DNA from: Galbula dea
Taxonomy: Eukaryota; Chordata; Aves; Piciformes; Galbulidae
Length of the DNA: 64,000 nucleotides
Direction: 5' to 3'
NCBI GenBank assembly: GCA_013399015.1
Contig: VWZX01008270.1
Span: 606,001-670,000, forward strand
Position 1 is the first letter of the stretch; each line of letters starts with the position of its first letter. A program made the translations under genes and the position numbers. Positions 48,073 through 61,156 of this stretch are shown here, piece after piece. The notes under the pieces are model-generated. The model had not been told where the DNA came from and made no database searches. It saw nothing but the letters and a program-made list of their open reading frames with translations.

Positions 48073-51000
48073 TGTCACAAATGCTTTGAGAAACTAGAAT
48101 GACTTCTGCACTAAACATTAGACGCATTGGATGTTCAAGCCAATTATTTGTTTTTGCAGTTTTGCAGGCTGTGTATACATTAGCAAGTAATTTGGAGCAT
48201 TAGAAGAGGATCAGCAGATCAAAACAGATGACAATGAGGTCCCGTGCAATGATATATGTAGTACAGAAATTTTATCTCAGATGAGATTTAATCTTACCAA
48301 ACATGTGGGAACTGACTGATCCAAAAGACCAGTCATTGGTAAGGACCAAATTAAAGTGATCCAGCCACTAATATGTGTTCATTGAACTGTACCACAGTTA
48401 GCTTGAAGTAAAACCACCTCAAATGCATATTGTACAGCATGAGGTCATCAGCACAAACCATTTCATTCCACAAATCCACTTCTATTACTTGCTAAGGAAG
48501 GCATTTCCTATGTTGCAAAAGCCAGTAGTGACTTTAAAAAGCAGGTATTTTGTATTTGATTCATTGCCACACATTCCATTTGGATGGTAAAATTATAAAT
48601 GGGTTCAGGAGTTATTAGACAAATAAGATATCTACAGAATACATTGACACAGATGCAATTTCCTGCTCCAAAAGTACCCAGACCACAGATTATCAGAAAA
48701 TCAAACTGGTAGACAGGTCATTTCATGCTTGGCACATTATTATACCTTCTTTGTCAAGAACATCACAAAGTAATTTTCTATTTGAAGCTGAGTACCCTGA
48801 ATTCAGTTTCAATAGACATTGGAGATTCAGAGTGCCCTAGCTGCTCAGTTTCCTTAATAACTATATCTTGCAGGATGGCTTTCTGGTGGTGCCTAGCAAA
48901 TGTACACTAGTATTGTCAAGGCAGAGCAAAACACCATCCACCAAATACCAAGTAAAGCAAGTTCATCAGTACTGCTGCAAGCCTCTACATACAGCTGAAT
49001 AGTGCCTTGAACACAGGCTAGACCTTTGGAATTGCTACTGCTTGATCAAGAATCATGGGACATTTTGCCTTCAGAAAACATTTTTCCAAAGAACATTTTC
49101 CCCCAGGTACTTTTGCCTCATGGTGGTTATATATGCATTAAAACCTTGGGTGTGCTACTTTAGCATTTTGATTTGGATCAGAAGTGAGATTTTTAAAGTG
49201 AATCTTGCAGTGCCTCAGTTCCCATCACATCTTAGACAGCAGGCACAAACTACATTGCTTTCTAATTAAAGTGTAGCAAGTGAAAAGATGTACTCCATGA
49301 CTTTAGGTAGTTTTCCAGTATCTAACACAAATAACATCCACAGAACTATTACAGTTAGAATGAAATAAACACCCTGTCTATATGCATGTGATATAGACTT
49401 TAGATAGCAGCAGCAGCTACTTCACTCTACAGATCCACTCTTACTGGACTGCACACTTTGCTAATATAGCCATAACCCTTATTCCTAAGCACTGATAAGC
49501 TGTTTTGTTTCAGTTTAACTTTGAAAAAATTAAATGAAAAAGAGAAACTAAGAGAAGGCTCAAAATGAAAGCAGTGATGGGAAAGTTAATGATAAATGTT
49601 CTCTTGGTAATGCTACAAGTCATAAATTTAAAAGGCACCGTTGACTGTCAGAGACAGCAATTGCAAATAAAAGACACTAAGATCCCAAGGGAGCAATTAA
49701 AGTATGTGTGAACAAGCTGGCTACAATGAGCAAGCACTTCTTAAGCTTGAAATAAAGTTTGGAGTAGAACTTAAAGAAAATATTTTATTTCATCTGTACA
49801 AATTGAATTTAATATGTGCAAGGTTTGACCCAATAATTTCATGTTGTTGTACCAGGAAGTAAGAAATCAAGATCTACTATGGACTCAGGATTTTACACTT
49901 TTCAGATCAAAATGAGTTCAGGTTATTACTTCTCCCTAAGTGCTCCACAGCCAAAACATGCTTCTAATAAAGATGTGGCAGTATTAATTGACTGACAATG
50001 CAGTTGGTAGACAGAAATTTGTTTCACTTTTTAACTTTCTTAATTGCTTACAGATTTCACAAAAGAGATCTGTAAAAACTTGAGTTTTTCAATGCTACCG
50101 TTAGAGACATTTTTATGGTGCTGTTACAAAGTTTGAGGAAGGGAGATCAGTCACTTCACATCTATTTGAAATTTTGCATTGCCTGTACGCATCGATAGGA
50201 ATGCTGCAGTTCACTCCTCTTAAACAAATCTACAAAACTTGTGATTTATACTGAAACTTGGAGAAGTATTTTAAGCCAATTTGGGCTTAAGGGTACAGAT
50301 GAGGTGATGAGGGATGAGGTGATGCTACACACTCTTTGTTTCAGGTAGACTCATGAAAGACAGCCAGACACTTCTGGCGTCTGCAACAGCAGAGGGAGTC
50401 TAGCTTGGCTTAAATGTCACTGTGATTGTGGGAAGTTTGTCTTTAACACCCTATCCAAAATAGGAATTTGCACAGATGAAACACAGACAGTTCATTACAG
50501 TTCTCTTCCTTCCACACTTTCTTGATTTTGCCTCTTCTCCCTGAAATCACATTTTGCTTTTTCTTTGTATTCTCAGATCCCTGGGATTTATTCTTCGTGC
50601 ATGTCTGGAAAACACCTCCTGCAGCTGGAGCAGTACTAACACAGAAACAGGAGACAGTAACAGTAGTACAGAGGAGCAAAGACACTGACAACTCAAAGGA
50701 ACAAAGAAACGAGAACAAGTTAACCTGACTGCAATGTAAATTCCTTCATGCTGGGAACAGACTCCTTTTGCTGTTCCATGAAGTGCTGAATATAGTTGTC
50801 TCTCAAATAATAGATGTATTAGCGCTTTATTGTTAGAGGATGCAGTATATTTAAAGATGTATTCTACCCATGGCACAAGATACATTCATTACACTCAATC
50901 AGCCAATTCATCTAAGTGTTGAAGATAGTTACTGCCAGCTTTAATTCTATAACGTTTGTTTGCTAAGCACATCTGATCAAACAAAACCTCAGACTTTATC

Positions 51001-52970
51001 TCCTCTTGACTTACCCATTTAGCAAAAGTAATGTTCAGAACACTGACATGATTTACTTTGTAAGCACAAATAAATCATACACACTTAGGAGCTTGGATCT
51101 CAGGCTTCACAATTAGGGTGTACACCTACTACAGAAGCTATCAGCAATGCTTTCAGGTATCTGAGCCTTAAACTTAATTTAGTGGCTTTGTCTCTTCTCA
51201 CTGTTTCAGCTCTATTGATGCTTTTCATGCATCAGAATCATTAGTGGTCACAAAGATACTTGTCTCTGGGTTAAAATGTCTGCAAGCTGTCAAAGGGCTT
51301 TAGTGTAAACCTCTGTGACTGAATGTTTAGCGGTGCTCTCAGCATACAAGAGATAGGCGTGCCAATATTATTTACATATGATAAATTAGCAACATTACTC
51401 ACTTTACACTAAAGTAAGCAGTGCTTTTGGGTGCTATTTAAGAAATGTTTTTCCCTATTGCAGTTTTCTATTAAAGCAATCTAGTTTGTTTCACTTTTTT
51501 TTTCAGTTAGATTTTAGACTTATCACACATGCCTGAAAACCATATGCTTTCTCAAAATAAAAAAAAAAATCACTAATCTGAAAAAAAGAGATTAAGAGAA
51601 AAATACATTGATATTTTAATCTGTAGCAAGAGTAGCAGGAATAATGCTTGCCAGCAGCAACTTTAGCTCAGAAATTTTTTTCTACTACCTTAGAATACTT
51701 ATTAGAAACACTTTTGATCACTGTATTATATATATTCTGTTTTGTTTCTTTTTCACTTAGATATTTACATAGGAAGGGGGGGGAAGAATTTTGATGTTAC
51801 CTGAAAAAATAGTCATACATCTTTGAGAGCTTCAGAAAAACATTTCTGTTCGGAAACAATTTTGCTCTAATACTATATTCATTACCAAAAATATTAATGT
51901 GAAAGCAGAATCCTTATTTCTAAGAATTTATTTGTTTCTCCATCTGCTTCTCTACCTGAGCTCTTAATCATGTTTGGTAACAGTAATTATTTCCACAGTA
52001 ACCAGTTCTGGAGTGACAAAGAGAGGATTATGACTACAGTATACAAAAGAGCAGTGAGAAGATTAACTCATAGAAACAGCTCAGGGGAGGGATGTTCTTA
52101 TTTAATTTCCCTAGTATTAAAGAACACAGGAAAATAATCAAATATGTATGAGCATAAGACTGTTTCTGAAGAATATGCTATGCAAGCACTTTTCATGAGA
52201 AGCAGGGTCAGGATTATTTCCAACTAGTAATAATTCTATTATTCTGAAATCTGAGGTCGGATTTCAGTTGTTACTCAGACACTTAATTTGTATGGTATAG
52301 GTCTGCGTATGTATTCAAGGGGGGAAGCAATCTGTTGCCTAAACACAGATGCCAAGCTCCATCTAAGACATCCTGGCATACCTGGGATCTCTGCACAAGC
52401 TATTGGATAAGAGAAAATGTATGAGATATGTGGGACCTTCGGACATCTCAGATGGTACCAGACACCTGAAATGAACTGACATGTGAATACTGTTCTGCCA
52501 GCCCTGTATTATAAGGACGTTCTGGATATTGTAGCATGTATCAGAAAGACCTGAGCACTTACATTTGGGTAGGGACCATACGGAAGTTTCTGCCTGCCTT
52601 TAGAAAATTCTGTGATGGCTAGCCAGAGAGAGAGATTAGTCCTGTCAGAGCATGAAAATATCTGTAAGCAGAGGTTCAAATCTGGTTTTAAGAAGATACA
52701 AGGACTTTGAAGATCAGCCTGTACTGATTTCCTAAGCTCAAGGCTTTCTCACAAGTACTGGAGAATCAGAGAGCGATTACTGCATTTACTAGATAGGTAT
52801 CAGGCAGCTAACATTTAACAAAGAGACAAGAAGTCAGGTGAGAACAGAGAGAACTGAGGAGGAAATATCTGACTTAATTAGATGCTGTCAAATGACCAGA
52901 ATCTTGGGCCATTTACCTTAGAGTACATGAAACACTGACTACAACAATCTCAGAAACATTGTTATCTTTT
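48073..52970. other. 4.9 kb non-coding stretch, no repeat family recognised
   Basis: A splice-acceptor-like tract ends in CAG at 50574-50576. A short duplication of 'gatgaggtgatg' lies at about 50296-50322. A G8 run occurs at about 51777. The longest open frame is 112 codons at 50547-50885 on the minus strand and has no family features. Confidence 0.5.
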
Positions 52971-52974
52971 AGAA

Positions 52975-54150
52975 TTTGGAGAGGATGACATTTCAAAAGG
53001 TTTTAAAAGGTCAAATAAAACCTTTACTTTCAACTTTCTAGAGAGGGAAGGAACAAGGAATTATAAATTAATCAAATTACTTACAGTTCCTGAAACAGTA
53101 CTAGAAGAAACCAAGAATTTTAGAAGCTTGAAAGATAACATGAATAGCAGCCCATATATATTTGTCAAGAACATATCAAACGCAATTTTGTGCTGAGAGT
53201 AAGGTCTTCTAAAAGACCAAATCAGAAGATATACTAACTTAAAAATACTTCTAACATTTCCTCTCAAGACATTTTTACAAGCAAACAATAATACAGACAA
53301 AACTATTCTAAGACACATGCAATACTGTTTTACAAACTTCACTCAGGGAGTAGTTATCAATAGTTCAATCTAAGACTGGAAGGATTTATGACAATCAACA
53401 GATGTAGATCCAGTAATACATCAGTACTCTTCATATTTCATTGAGACCTGGTGACAGAATAGAACTATTGAATTCACAGACAACAAAATAATGTTTAAAA
53501 AAATAGGACCAACAAATCAACAAAGCAGTCTGAAAGAAATAAGATGGGATTCATTATGAATGGGGGAAAAAAAAAAGCACAATATTTTTCAGTGAGGTAG
53601 AATACTACTAGATGGGAAACAACTGGCTGAGTGGCAGCTGTAAAGGGAAAAGTCTAAGGCATATATATTGAATTCTCAGAAGATATTAAGCTGTCAATGA
53701 CAGGTGACTGGAAAAAGGCTATTATACTGAACTGCATAAAGACATTTTTTGCAGGCCACATGGATTATTTCTTCCGGATTGGCAAAACCTTCTCTGTCTG
53801 AATCTAGTTTGGGGTCTTGCATTTCAAAGAAAAAATGTCCAATTAGAGAGATCCTACAGGGATTAACTAGGTTTCTAATAAGTATAACCTATTATAAAAT
53901 ATATGTATTTTCAAAGAAGAAAAATTACTGAAGCTAGCCTGTAAGAGTGATCTCCAATATTAAGAAACAGTTGTAAGGAGAAAGGAAATAAGCTACTTTC
54001 TATGCTCTCAGTATCTAAAGAAAACAGTGGAACTGCATTCCAGTAGGGAAAATTTAGTTATAAACATGCTCTAAGAATAAAGCCAATTGAATACAGGAAT
54101 AGATTGTTTGTGGAAACTGAAATAGTCATCCTCACTAAAAGGTGTAATCA
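52975..54150 (+). mobile_element. ancient CR1/L3-like LINE relic, sense, ~1.2 kb
   Basis: A long series of blocks follows the order of a CR1/L3-type ORF2. 'aacaaggaattataaattaa' at 53051 is followed by 'cagggagtagttatcaatag' near 53344, and by 'gaattcacagacaacaaaat' at about 53470, the catalytic-box region. Then come 'agatgggaaacaactggctg' at about 53612, 'gacaggtgactggaaaaagg' at about 53699, 'atctagtttggggtcttgca' near 53802 and 'aaggagaaaggaaataagct' near 53974. Each block is individually weak, but order and spacing over more than 1 kb are consistent. Divergence is far higher than in the ordinary CR1 copies here, which suggests an insertion from before or early in bird evolution. No 3' tail repeats are visible. 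Confidence 0.72.
53040..53900 (+). pseudogene. ancient LINE ORF2 relic, reverse transcriptase region
   Basis: The codons at 53473-53487 read F-T-D-N-K, in the place where LINE reverse transcriptases carry F-A-D-D-T. The first aspartate survives and the second has become asparagine. Upstream 'tcagggagtagttatcaat' would encode the conserved turn (Q-x-V-V-I-N) before the P-Q-G segment. Frames are broken throughout and no protein of any length can be made. The relic is useful only as an age marker. Confidence 0.6.
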
Positions 54151-57100
54151 CTCTGTCTTGGATCAGACAGAGAACATGAATTTCTTGAGTTCCTTCTAGG
54201 ACTTTTTTTTTCTCCTCAGGCCAGCAGCTGCAAAGTAAGAACCTGCACTTTTATAATTAGTTCCTTATTTTGAAAGCTATTTTTTAGGTTTTATGCTCCA
54301 AAATTTATTTAGTAGTTTATTATTTTCTTTCCTGCTTAGAGTATCAGTTTGGAACAGTCATAAGACTGTAAACATTGCTTTAGAAAAATGTTTTGTACAT
54401 GATGTATGGCTTGCATTGGGATAAAAGGCCTCTTAGAAAGAAAGCAGGTTATATTTTCTGAAGCCTCTGTACAGGACAGAGAAAGATGAGCAGAATTTGA
54501 TGGAATTCATCTCATTCACTGAAAATGGGAAGGACACATGAGAATACAAACACTGCAGTCCCACTGACAGTTTGAGAAATTTATATGACAATGTCATGTT
54601 CATGTGACAGGAATCTTGTCATCCTTTCATCTGACATTCTCAAACTTTGCTACATACTTAAAATCCATCCTGTTACTGGTTTTAAATTCAACCCAAAATG
54701 AACTGGTGTTTTATTTAATGTTATAATACACATGCTTTGAGTATTTGTTGCTTCTCATTTACTCTCTCCTGGAGAAAAGATGGAAAAAACAAAAGGACTA
54801 GCTGTATTTTATTCAAATGTCTGTATATTTGTAAAGCTTTGAGTAGAATGACACATGCTATAAACACCTAGAAAGTCTGAAAATTATTGGGCATTTAGTT
54901 CAGGAGCTATTTATGAAATTGTAAAAAGTTTTCCTTGGCACAGGTAAGAATACCAGCAAGTACTTCTCTAAATAGTGTAGGAAGGGAATCATAATACTGC
55001 CAAAGCAGTTCTCTGCTCAATTTCAGTATCATCAGCTGTTTAATGATCTGAGAGAGAAGATAATGGCATCAAATATTGACATCTGAACTGCTCCACTAGA
55101 TATTAGTTTTCTGTATGCTATTTTGTTCTTTATCATTTACCCTGCCATACATACTTTTATTGTTATTGGCTACCAGAGTCCAGGACTGAAGAAAAGGTTG
55201 CCAAGAAAAACAGTCCCTGGCTTGGCAACAGAAACCAAAATTAACATCAGATCAGAATCAGCTGGGGTATTGATATGTTTCTGACTACTCAGCATGAAAC
55301 TATTTGAGAGGACAAAAGGTATGGATCATTAATGAGGCTGTTATGACATTTTGTAAATTTAAGGATTGACAATCTGTGTTAAATGACTGTTCCTAGCCAC
55401 CCTTCTCCAAAACCATGACTGAGGGCTAAAGAGTAAGAGACAGAATAGTAAAGGTTAAGATAATGTGTTCCAGTTTTCAGCTGATTAATTCAAACACATG
55501 ATTTGAAATTAGTTTATTAAATTTCCTGTACCATGCAAAGACACTTACCTAAGAGCAAAAAGGCAATTGCATAAAGTACACAGAATAATAAAATACAATG
55601 CTCATCCTTTGGGAATGCAATATTACAAGAATCTCCCCCAAAATAAATCAGGAAGAATATTCAAAATGAAGGCTTTACATTCTCACTTGATTTAGGAATT
55701 TAGGAACCAGATTTATTTACACTAAATTCACAGATGGGACATAAGCATTTAGTTGTCACTTTTGGATGCCTAAATTGAAAATTAAGCTCCTCAAAACCCA
55801 CACAGCACTGTTAACCTAACACTGGCAGTACATGACTTCCTCAGATACCTAAATTACTACAGCTGTGGTTCTAGTACCACTATCTCTGCTTTTGAGCACA
55901 CAGACTGCATCCATAGTGACCAAAGTAAGCAGGCAGGTTAATGGCACATCTGACTACTGTCAGGCTCACAAACTGAGCATTCCTCCACTTACCTTCCTTA
56001 AATGACCAAAGGAAGCAAGTGCTTTAAAAGATGCTTTAAAAGGTAAAGAGCAAGAACTGTGGTGCCTGGCATGCTTCTCTGCCAGTGTTTCACTCCAGAT
56101 GAAAGAAACAAGCTCAGTGCCCTACCTCTGCCCCAGAGAACCTGATCCGAATTCTTCTGGCATTAATGTTATGCATTCTGGATACTTCCTCCCTATATTT
56201 ACCTCTGTAAATGTCATTAGTTATCAATGTCAATATCTACAACTGCATGACCATTACAGGATGGAGCCCTTTAACTTATGGCTACCAGGTTTTTTTACAT
56301 CACCTAACTCTTCCTATCAAATACATTTCTGCTTGAGACTAAAACCTTTAAAAAGCTCTTTATCACCTACAGTTCTGCAAGATGAATTCTAGGCAGTCCA
56401 TTTAATGCCAAAAGTTGGTTCTCTTTCTGTCTCTCCTCCTGAAACTATTCAAATTTCTGTAGAATAGCTTAACATATAAAAGACATGCAAGATATGCTGA
56501 ATATTCTGTGTAAGCTGGATACAGACAGCACAATTCTACAGTTTAGAAGATCAGCATGTAAGCAATTGTGCTGCTTTATAAAATTAGAGCTTTTGTTTAA
56601 AAAAGTGTTTATGGGCAATACTTATAATTTTCTCTCATGCCCAAAGTATTTATTTTTTCCACAGGTGCATAGAAAAAACTGCTGTGAATTAATTTCTACA
56701 TTTATGCATTATTGCTATTGTTGTGCCTACTGAATATCCTTTAAAATAATTAAAAAGCAACATTTTTGACATTGCATTTTGACCCTGCATTTATATAAAG
56801 TGGGGGGAAAGCTGTTAAACCCTATTCTTTTTAGCTATTGTTCTAACAGCATACACAGCTCATCTGAAGTGGTGGTAAAAAAGTTCAAGATTTAATTATG
56901 TTTATACAATCTCTCCAAATCAGTTACTTCATTAGTGGTTTACTTAGGAAGAGAATGAAAGCTGAACCTTTAGAAGAGCTTATCTCAGCAGAAAGGTTAT
57001 AGCATACTTATGATATAAATCAGGAGAACTAAGTACATTTATCCCTTAAGACCTTTACTTAAGATCTGGATTAGCAGCTTTTTTGATACTTTTCCCAAAA

Positions 57101-60100
57101 GGAAGCACAGTTCAAGTCTTGTTAGTCTTAATAAGCCATGAGATAAATAAAAGTAGATAAGAGGACAGACTGCTTTAAAATTATTTCAATCTTTCAGAAT
57201 ATTTCTCTAGAAAATATACAGTATTCTTTTAGGGAGGACAGAGGGACAAAGAACCTGTGAAAATTCCCAGCTTTCACAATAGACCTGCACACAAGAGTCA
57301 ATGCCTGACTTGAAAATTTCCGGGTATTTGCTCAGCCTTTGGTTACTTATGGAAAAAGGGGAAAGTGTAATGCCTTCATCATTCATAAGAGATAACTAAG
57401 AAAAAATTAATTTCTCACCTCTGTACCACATCTATTTGACACAGATATGTTAGCTTCCCCTTGTGCTTGTGCAGATTTACACAAGTGAGAAGATAAAAAT
57501 AAAGTTGCAGAAAGATTAAAATCTATGTAATTTACTGTAAATTACTGAAGTAATTTACTATGAAAATTACTATTATAAAAGAACAAAATGAACCCACAAG
57601 AACTTATCCAAACCAGAAAGTCTGTTCACATGTATTTTTGCTGTACCTATGGATGTCAATTTACAAGATCAGAGGGCAAGTTCTAAAATCAAAACTCAAT
57701 TACTATATTTTAAAACATCACTAGCAATGCATAACATTGTGAATCTTTCAATGCTGAAGACCAACTGATGACAGATAGATGGCTATTTATTTGTGACATC
57801 TAAGGTTACATGACCACTTTCAACGACAAGTGAAATTGCACCTTCATGCTAAAGAAAAAACATAGATGTTGCAAAATTTTCCATGCTGGCTGCACTGTCT
57901 TCAAAAAGAGAAATTCTTGTCATAGTCTGGTAACACATTAGGTCATAAGATACAATGCAGTTTTTTGTTTTAAGGAGATGGCAGGGTGCTGTGGGGATAT
58001 AGAGCATTCAAGATTTTTGAGTCACTTTCTGACAAGAGAACTATTAGTAATAGATTGAAGGACTACTGCAACTCTGCTACGGAAAAAAGAATACCTTTTT
58101 AAGATAAATGAGTACAAACTGAATGCCTAAAAAATCATATCTTAAAAATGCATAGTTTTAAATGATGGGAGAAATCTTTTGGATCCAAACAGGAAAATCA
58201 TATACTTCTAAAATCTCATTAAACTGTTTTTGAAGAGAAATGAACAACAGATTCAGGAGTCTTATTAGTTGTCAGAAAGGTATCAAAGTTAACAAATTTG
58301 GTAGGTTGTAAACCTTTTTGATATAATGGATTTACACTTGAGACTCTCAGATTTCTTCTGTATGATCACAGACATATGAATAATCAAAAATCTACAAAAC
58401 ATTCTATTTTAAAAAACACTCTTGGTGCCAAAGTTAATTAATGGCAAACTATTCAGGAGTAAAATTAACAGTAATGTCAAATATTTCTTAACAGGAAATA
58501 AATATTCTATCTGTACCTTAATTATAATTCTAATATTATTAGCAGTTTTCAGGTCTTACCTTTGTTATTTACATATCATAAGTGCACTTACTGTTACTAC
58601 AGTAAGATTTTCATCAGTATGAACACAGATTTCAGTTCCAACAGCTCTTTATATGTGTTTGAACTTGAGAATGTAATTACTTTTGAGAAGAATTAGATCC
58701 CTAGGATATGCTTAAAAAGTTGTGCTTCCTGCTTATTATGAAAGCACTTATAATTTTGGATTAAAGTTGAAAAAACTTGAGAAAAAAAGACAAAGAAGCA
58801 GTAATCCACATTTACACTTCAGAGTACTTGAATTCACTACCCTTTATAAAAAAATTAAATTAGCTCCACAATAAAATGAAGCCATAACACACTGAAAAAC
58901 TAGATTTTATGAACTCTGCCTGGACTACTCAAGGACATACACGTCTTTAAGATAATATTTACCAGTTACAGCTTGAAAAGCCCATGTAGACCTAACTGAA
59001 TATTAAACTCATTATTCTTATAAAAACATTTATATGTAACTAGCTAGGTTACTTACATAAATTAATTTTTGATTGGACGGTAAGTGAATACCTAAACTTC
59101 AAGATACTGTTTCATAAGAAATCTAGTAAATACACCAGTGATTTCTAGTTTCATCCACAAGGACTTGAAACACTCATTCATGCTCAATTTGAAATTCTGG
59201 ATTTAGCTGCTTTAGGGTGGCTTGCTGTGATTACCTACCCTACCAACTACTGGCCTGTCTCTTTCTAAAATGCATTTTCCTTTTGGCTCTCTGCCCAAAT
59301 ACTGTTAAGAAGCATTAGTTCCCAAGGCAGTCCTCATCCTTTTCCAGTTAAATAGAGTAAGAACTGCTGATTCTACTATTTTACTGATATCCTCACTATA
59401 TTATTCTTTGTTTTATGGCTTGTCTCTGAATGCTCCCTGACCTAAGAACTTGCTGTTCATAAAGTGACGTGATTGCTCCTTTAATACAATTATAAAATAA
59501 CCCAGCAACCCTGTTACTTTTACTTCCACTTCACTGATCTGAAAACTGTTTGAATGTAAATATTATAAGCTAGTATTTTTTTCTGAAAAGAAAGCAAGAT
59601 ATTTTTAACCACAAGGAAATTTTGTTATTTTTTCTGCCTTTCTTTATAACTGAAAATTAATAAAGTTCAGGCAATTTTCATACATTGTTATTTGTTATCT
59701 CTTAATGATTAATAATTCCAGAAAATGAAAGTGCTAATATTTGTGGTTTCTTAATAGCAGTGGTGGGCCATGTGAGAAGAGTGCTTATGTTTCTCATACA
59801 CTTACTGCCTGACAATTCAATTGAATGCCAATAAGTTTTCCTTGTACAATAAAACATGGTGACCTGCCATGACCTGGCCATTTTCTCCATATATTGTGGA
59901 GATCTCAAGCATCTCTGACCTCAATCAATCATCTCCTTACAATGTTAAAGACTCTCAGCCTATTTAATAATCCTTCCTATGGTTATATGGAAGTCTATTT
60001 TCTGATGATCTTTTCCTGATTGCCTTTGCATATTTTCAACTTCTAATCTTTTTTTATTAAAGGTTAGCAGAATTGAATGCATTCATCCAGATGACAGCAA

Positions 60101-60662
60101 ACTATTTATCTGGACATTAGCATAATTATGATTTTTTTTTCCTCACTGGCCTTTCTTAAAAATTCCTGCGGTTTTATTTGTCTTTTTTACAGTTGTTAAG
60201 TGAGATTTAATAACTATCACCTAAGAACTCTTTCCTGAGAAGTAATATCTAATCTATAGATCATCACTGTGCACTCACATACTTATTATTGCACACAGCT
60301 ATGACTATAATATAGATTAGTTAGGTTTATTTTAATATAATTGCCCTTAATAATTTGATAGGATCAATAACTTAATCACTTCAGTTTCATCTTCCCTCTG
60401 CTACTTTTTAAAATTTAGGTGATTCATAAGGAGATGGAAGAGCATAAGTTTCTTCTCATGCTTGAGTAGAACCACTCTCTTATGGAGAAACTAACTACAT
60501 ATTCCTAGTTTTAGTCTCCTATCCTTTAAATCTCCCCTGGAAAGTTCTCCCCTAGAAAACCTGAGGAGGAGGACTGAGTAAAGTTTCTTCTTGAAAACCA
60601 AGTACATTTAACACTTTTATAAATCCCTTTTCTGTGATCTTCTGTAAATGAAAGATGAATAA
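54151..60662. other. 6.5 kb AT-rich non-coding stretch
   Basis: Open frames are at most 97 codons and lack family features. Three copies of a 9-bp motif in alternating orientation lie at 57527-57558. The segment around 55690-55800 has weak resemblance to decayed sauropsid DNA-transposon sequence, but I cannot support a call. Confidence 0.5.
57527..57558. repeat. three 9-bp copies in alternating orientation
   Basis: GTAATTTAC at 57527-57535 is followed, after one base, by its reverse complement GTAAATTAC at 57537-57545, and then by GTAATTTAC again at 57550-57558. The first pair forms a 19-bp palindrome around one base. Confidence 0.75.
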
Positions 60663-61156
60663 TCTGGAGCCCCAATTACAAGAAAGATACAGATGTGCTA
60701 GAATGTGTCCAGAGAAGGGCCATGAGAATGATCAGAGGGCTGGAGCACCTCTCCTGTGAGGACAGGCTGAGAGAGTTGGGGTTATTCAGTCTGGAGAAGA
60801 AAGGCTCTGAGGAGACCTTATTGTGGCCTTCCAGTATCTGAAGGAGGCCTACAAGAAAGCTGGGGACTTTTTAGGATGTCAGGTAGTGACAGGATTAGGG
60901 GAATGGATGCAAACTAGAGGAGGGTAGATTTAGATTAGACATTAGGAAGAAGTTCCTCACCATGAGGGTAGTGAGACACTGGAAGAGGTTGCTCAGAGAG
61001 GTGGTAGAAGCCCAATCCCTGGAAGGTTTTAAGGCAAGGCTGGATGGGGCTCTAGGCAACCTAATCTAGTAGGAGGTGTTACTGCCTATGGCAAGGAGGT
61101 TGGAACTAGACCTTCAAGGTCCCACCCAACTCTGGCAATTCTATGATTCTATAATT
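60663..61156 (+). mobile_element. CR1 LINE, 5'-truncated, sense, ~490 bp
   Basis: Starts with 'gagccccaattacaagaaag', then 'gaatgtgtccagagaagggc', 'gagagttggggttattcagt', 'ccttccagtatctgaaggag', 'tagattagacattaggaaga', 'gacactggaagaggttgctc' and the 3' end, 'aggttggaactagaccttca' with 'aggtcccacccaactctggc'. It ends in two ATTCTATG-type units. It is the longest member here of the subfamily shared with 45515-45753. Frames are broken. Confidence 0.95.

Noticed and set aside
49195..49250. Possible second MIR-like block ('cagtgcctcagttcccatc')
   Set aside because: Only one short block matches. The flanking blocks expected in MIR are absent.
55690..55800. Segment with 'gatgcctaaattgaaaattaagctcc', resembling decayed sauropsid DNA-transposon ends
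   Set aside because: No matching inverted end or target duplication was found. Similarity is too short to separate from chance.
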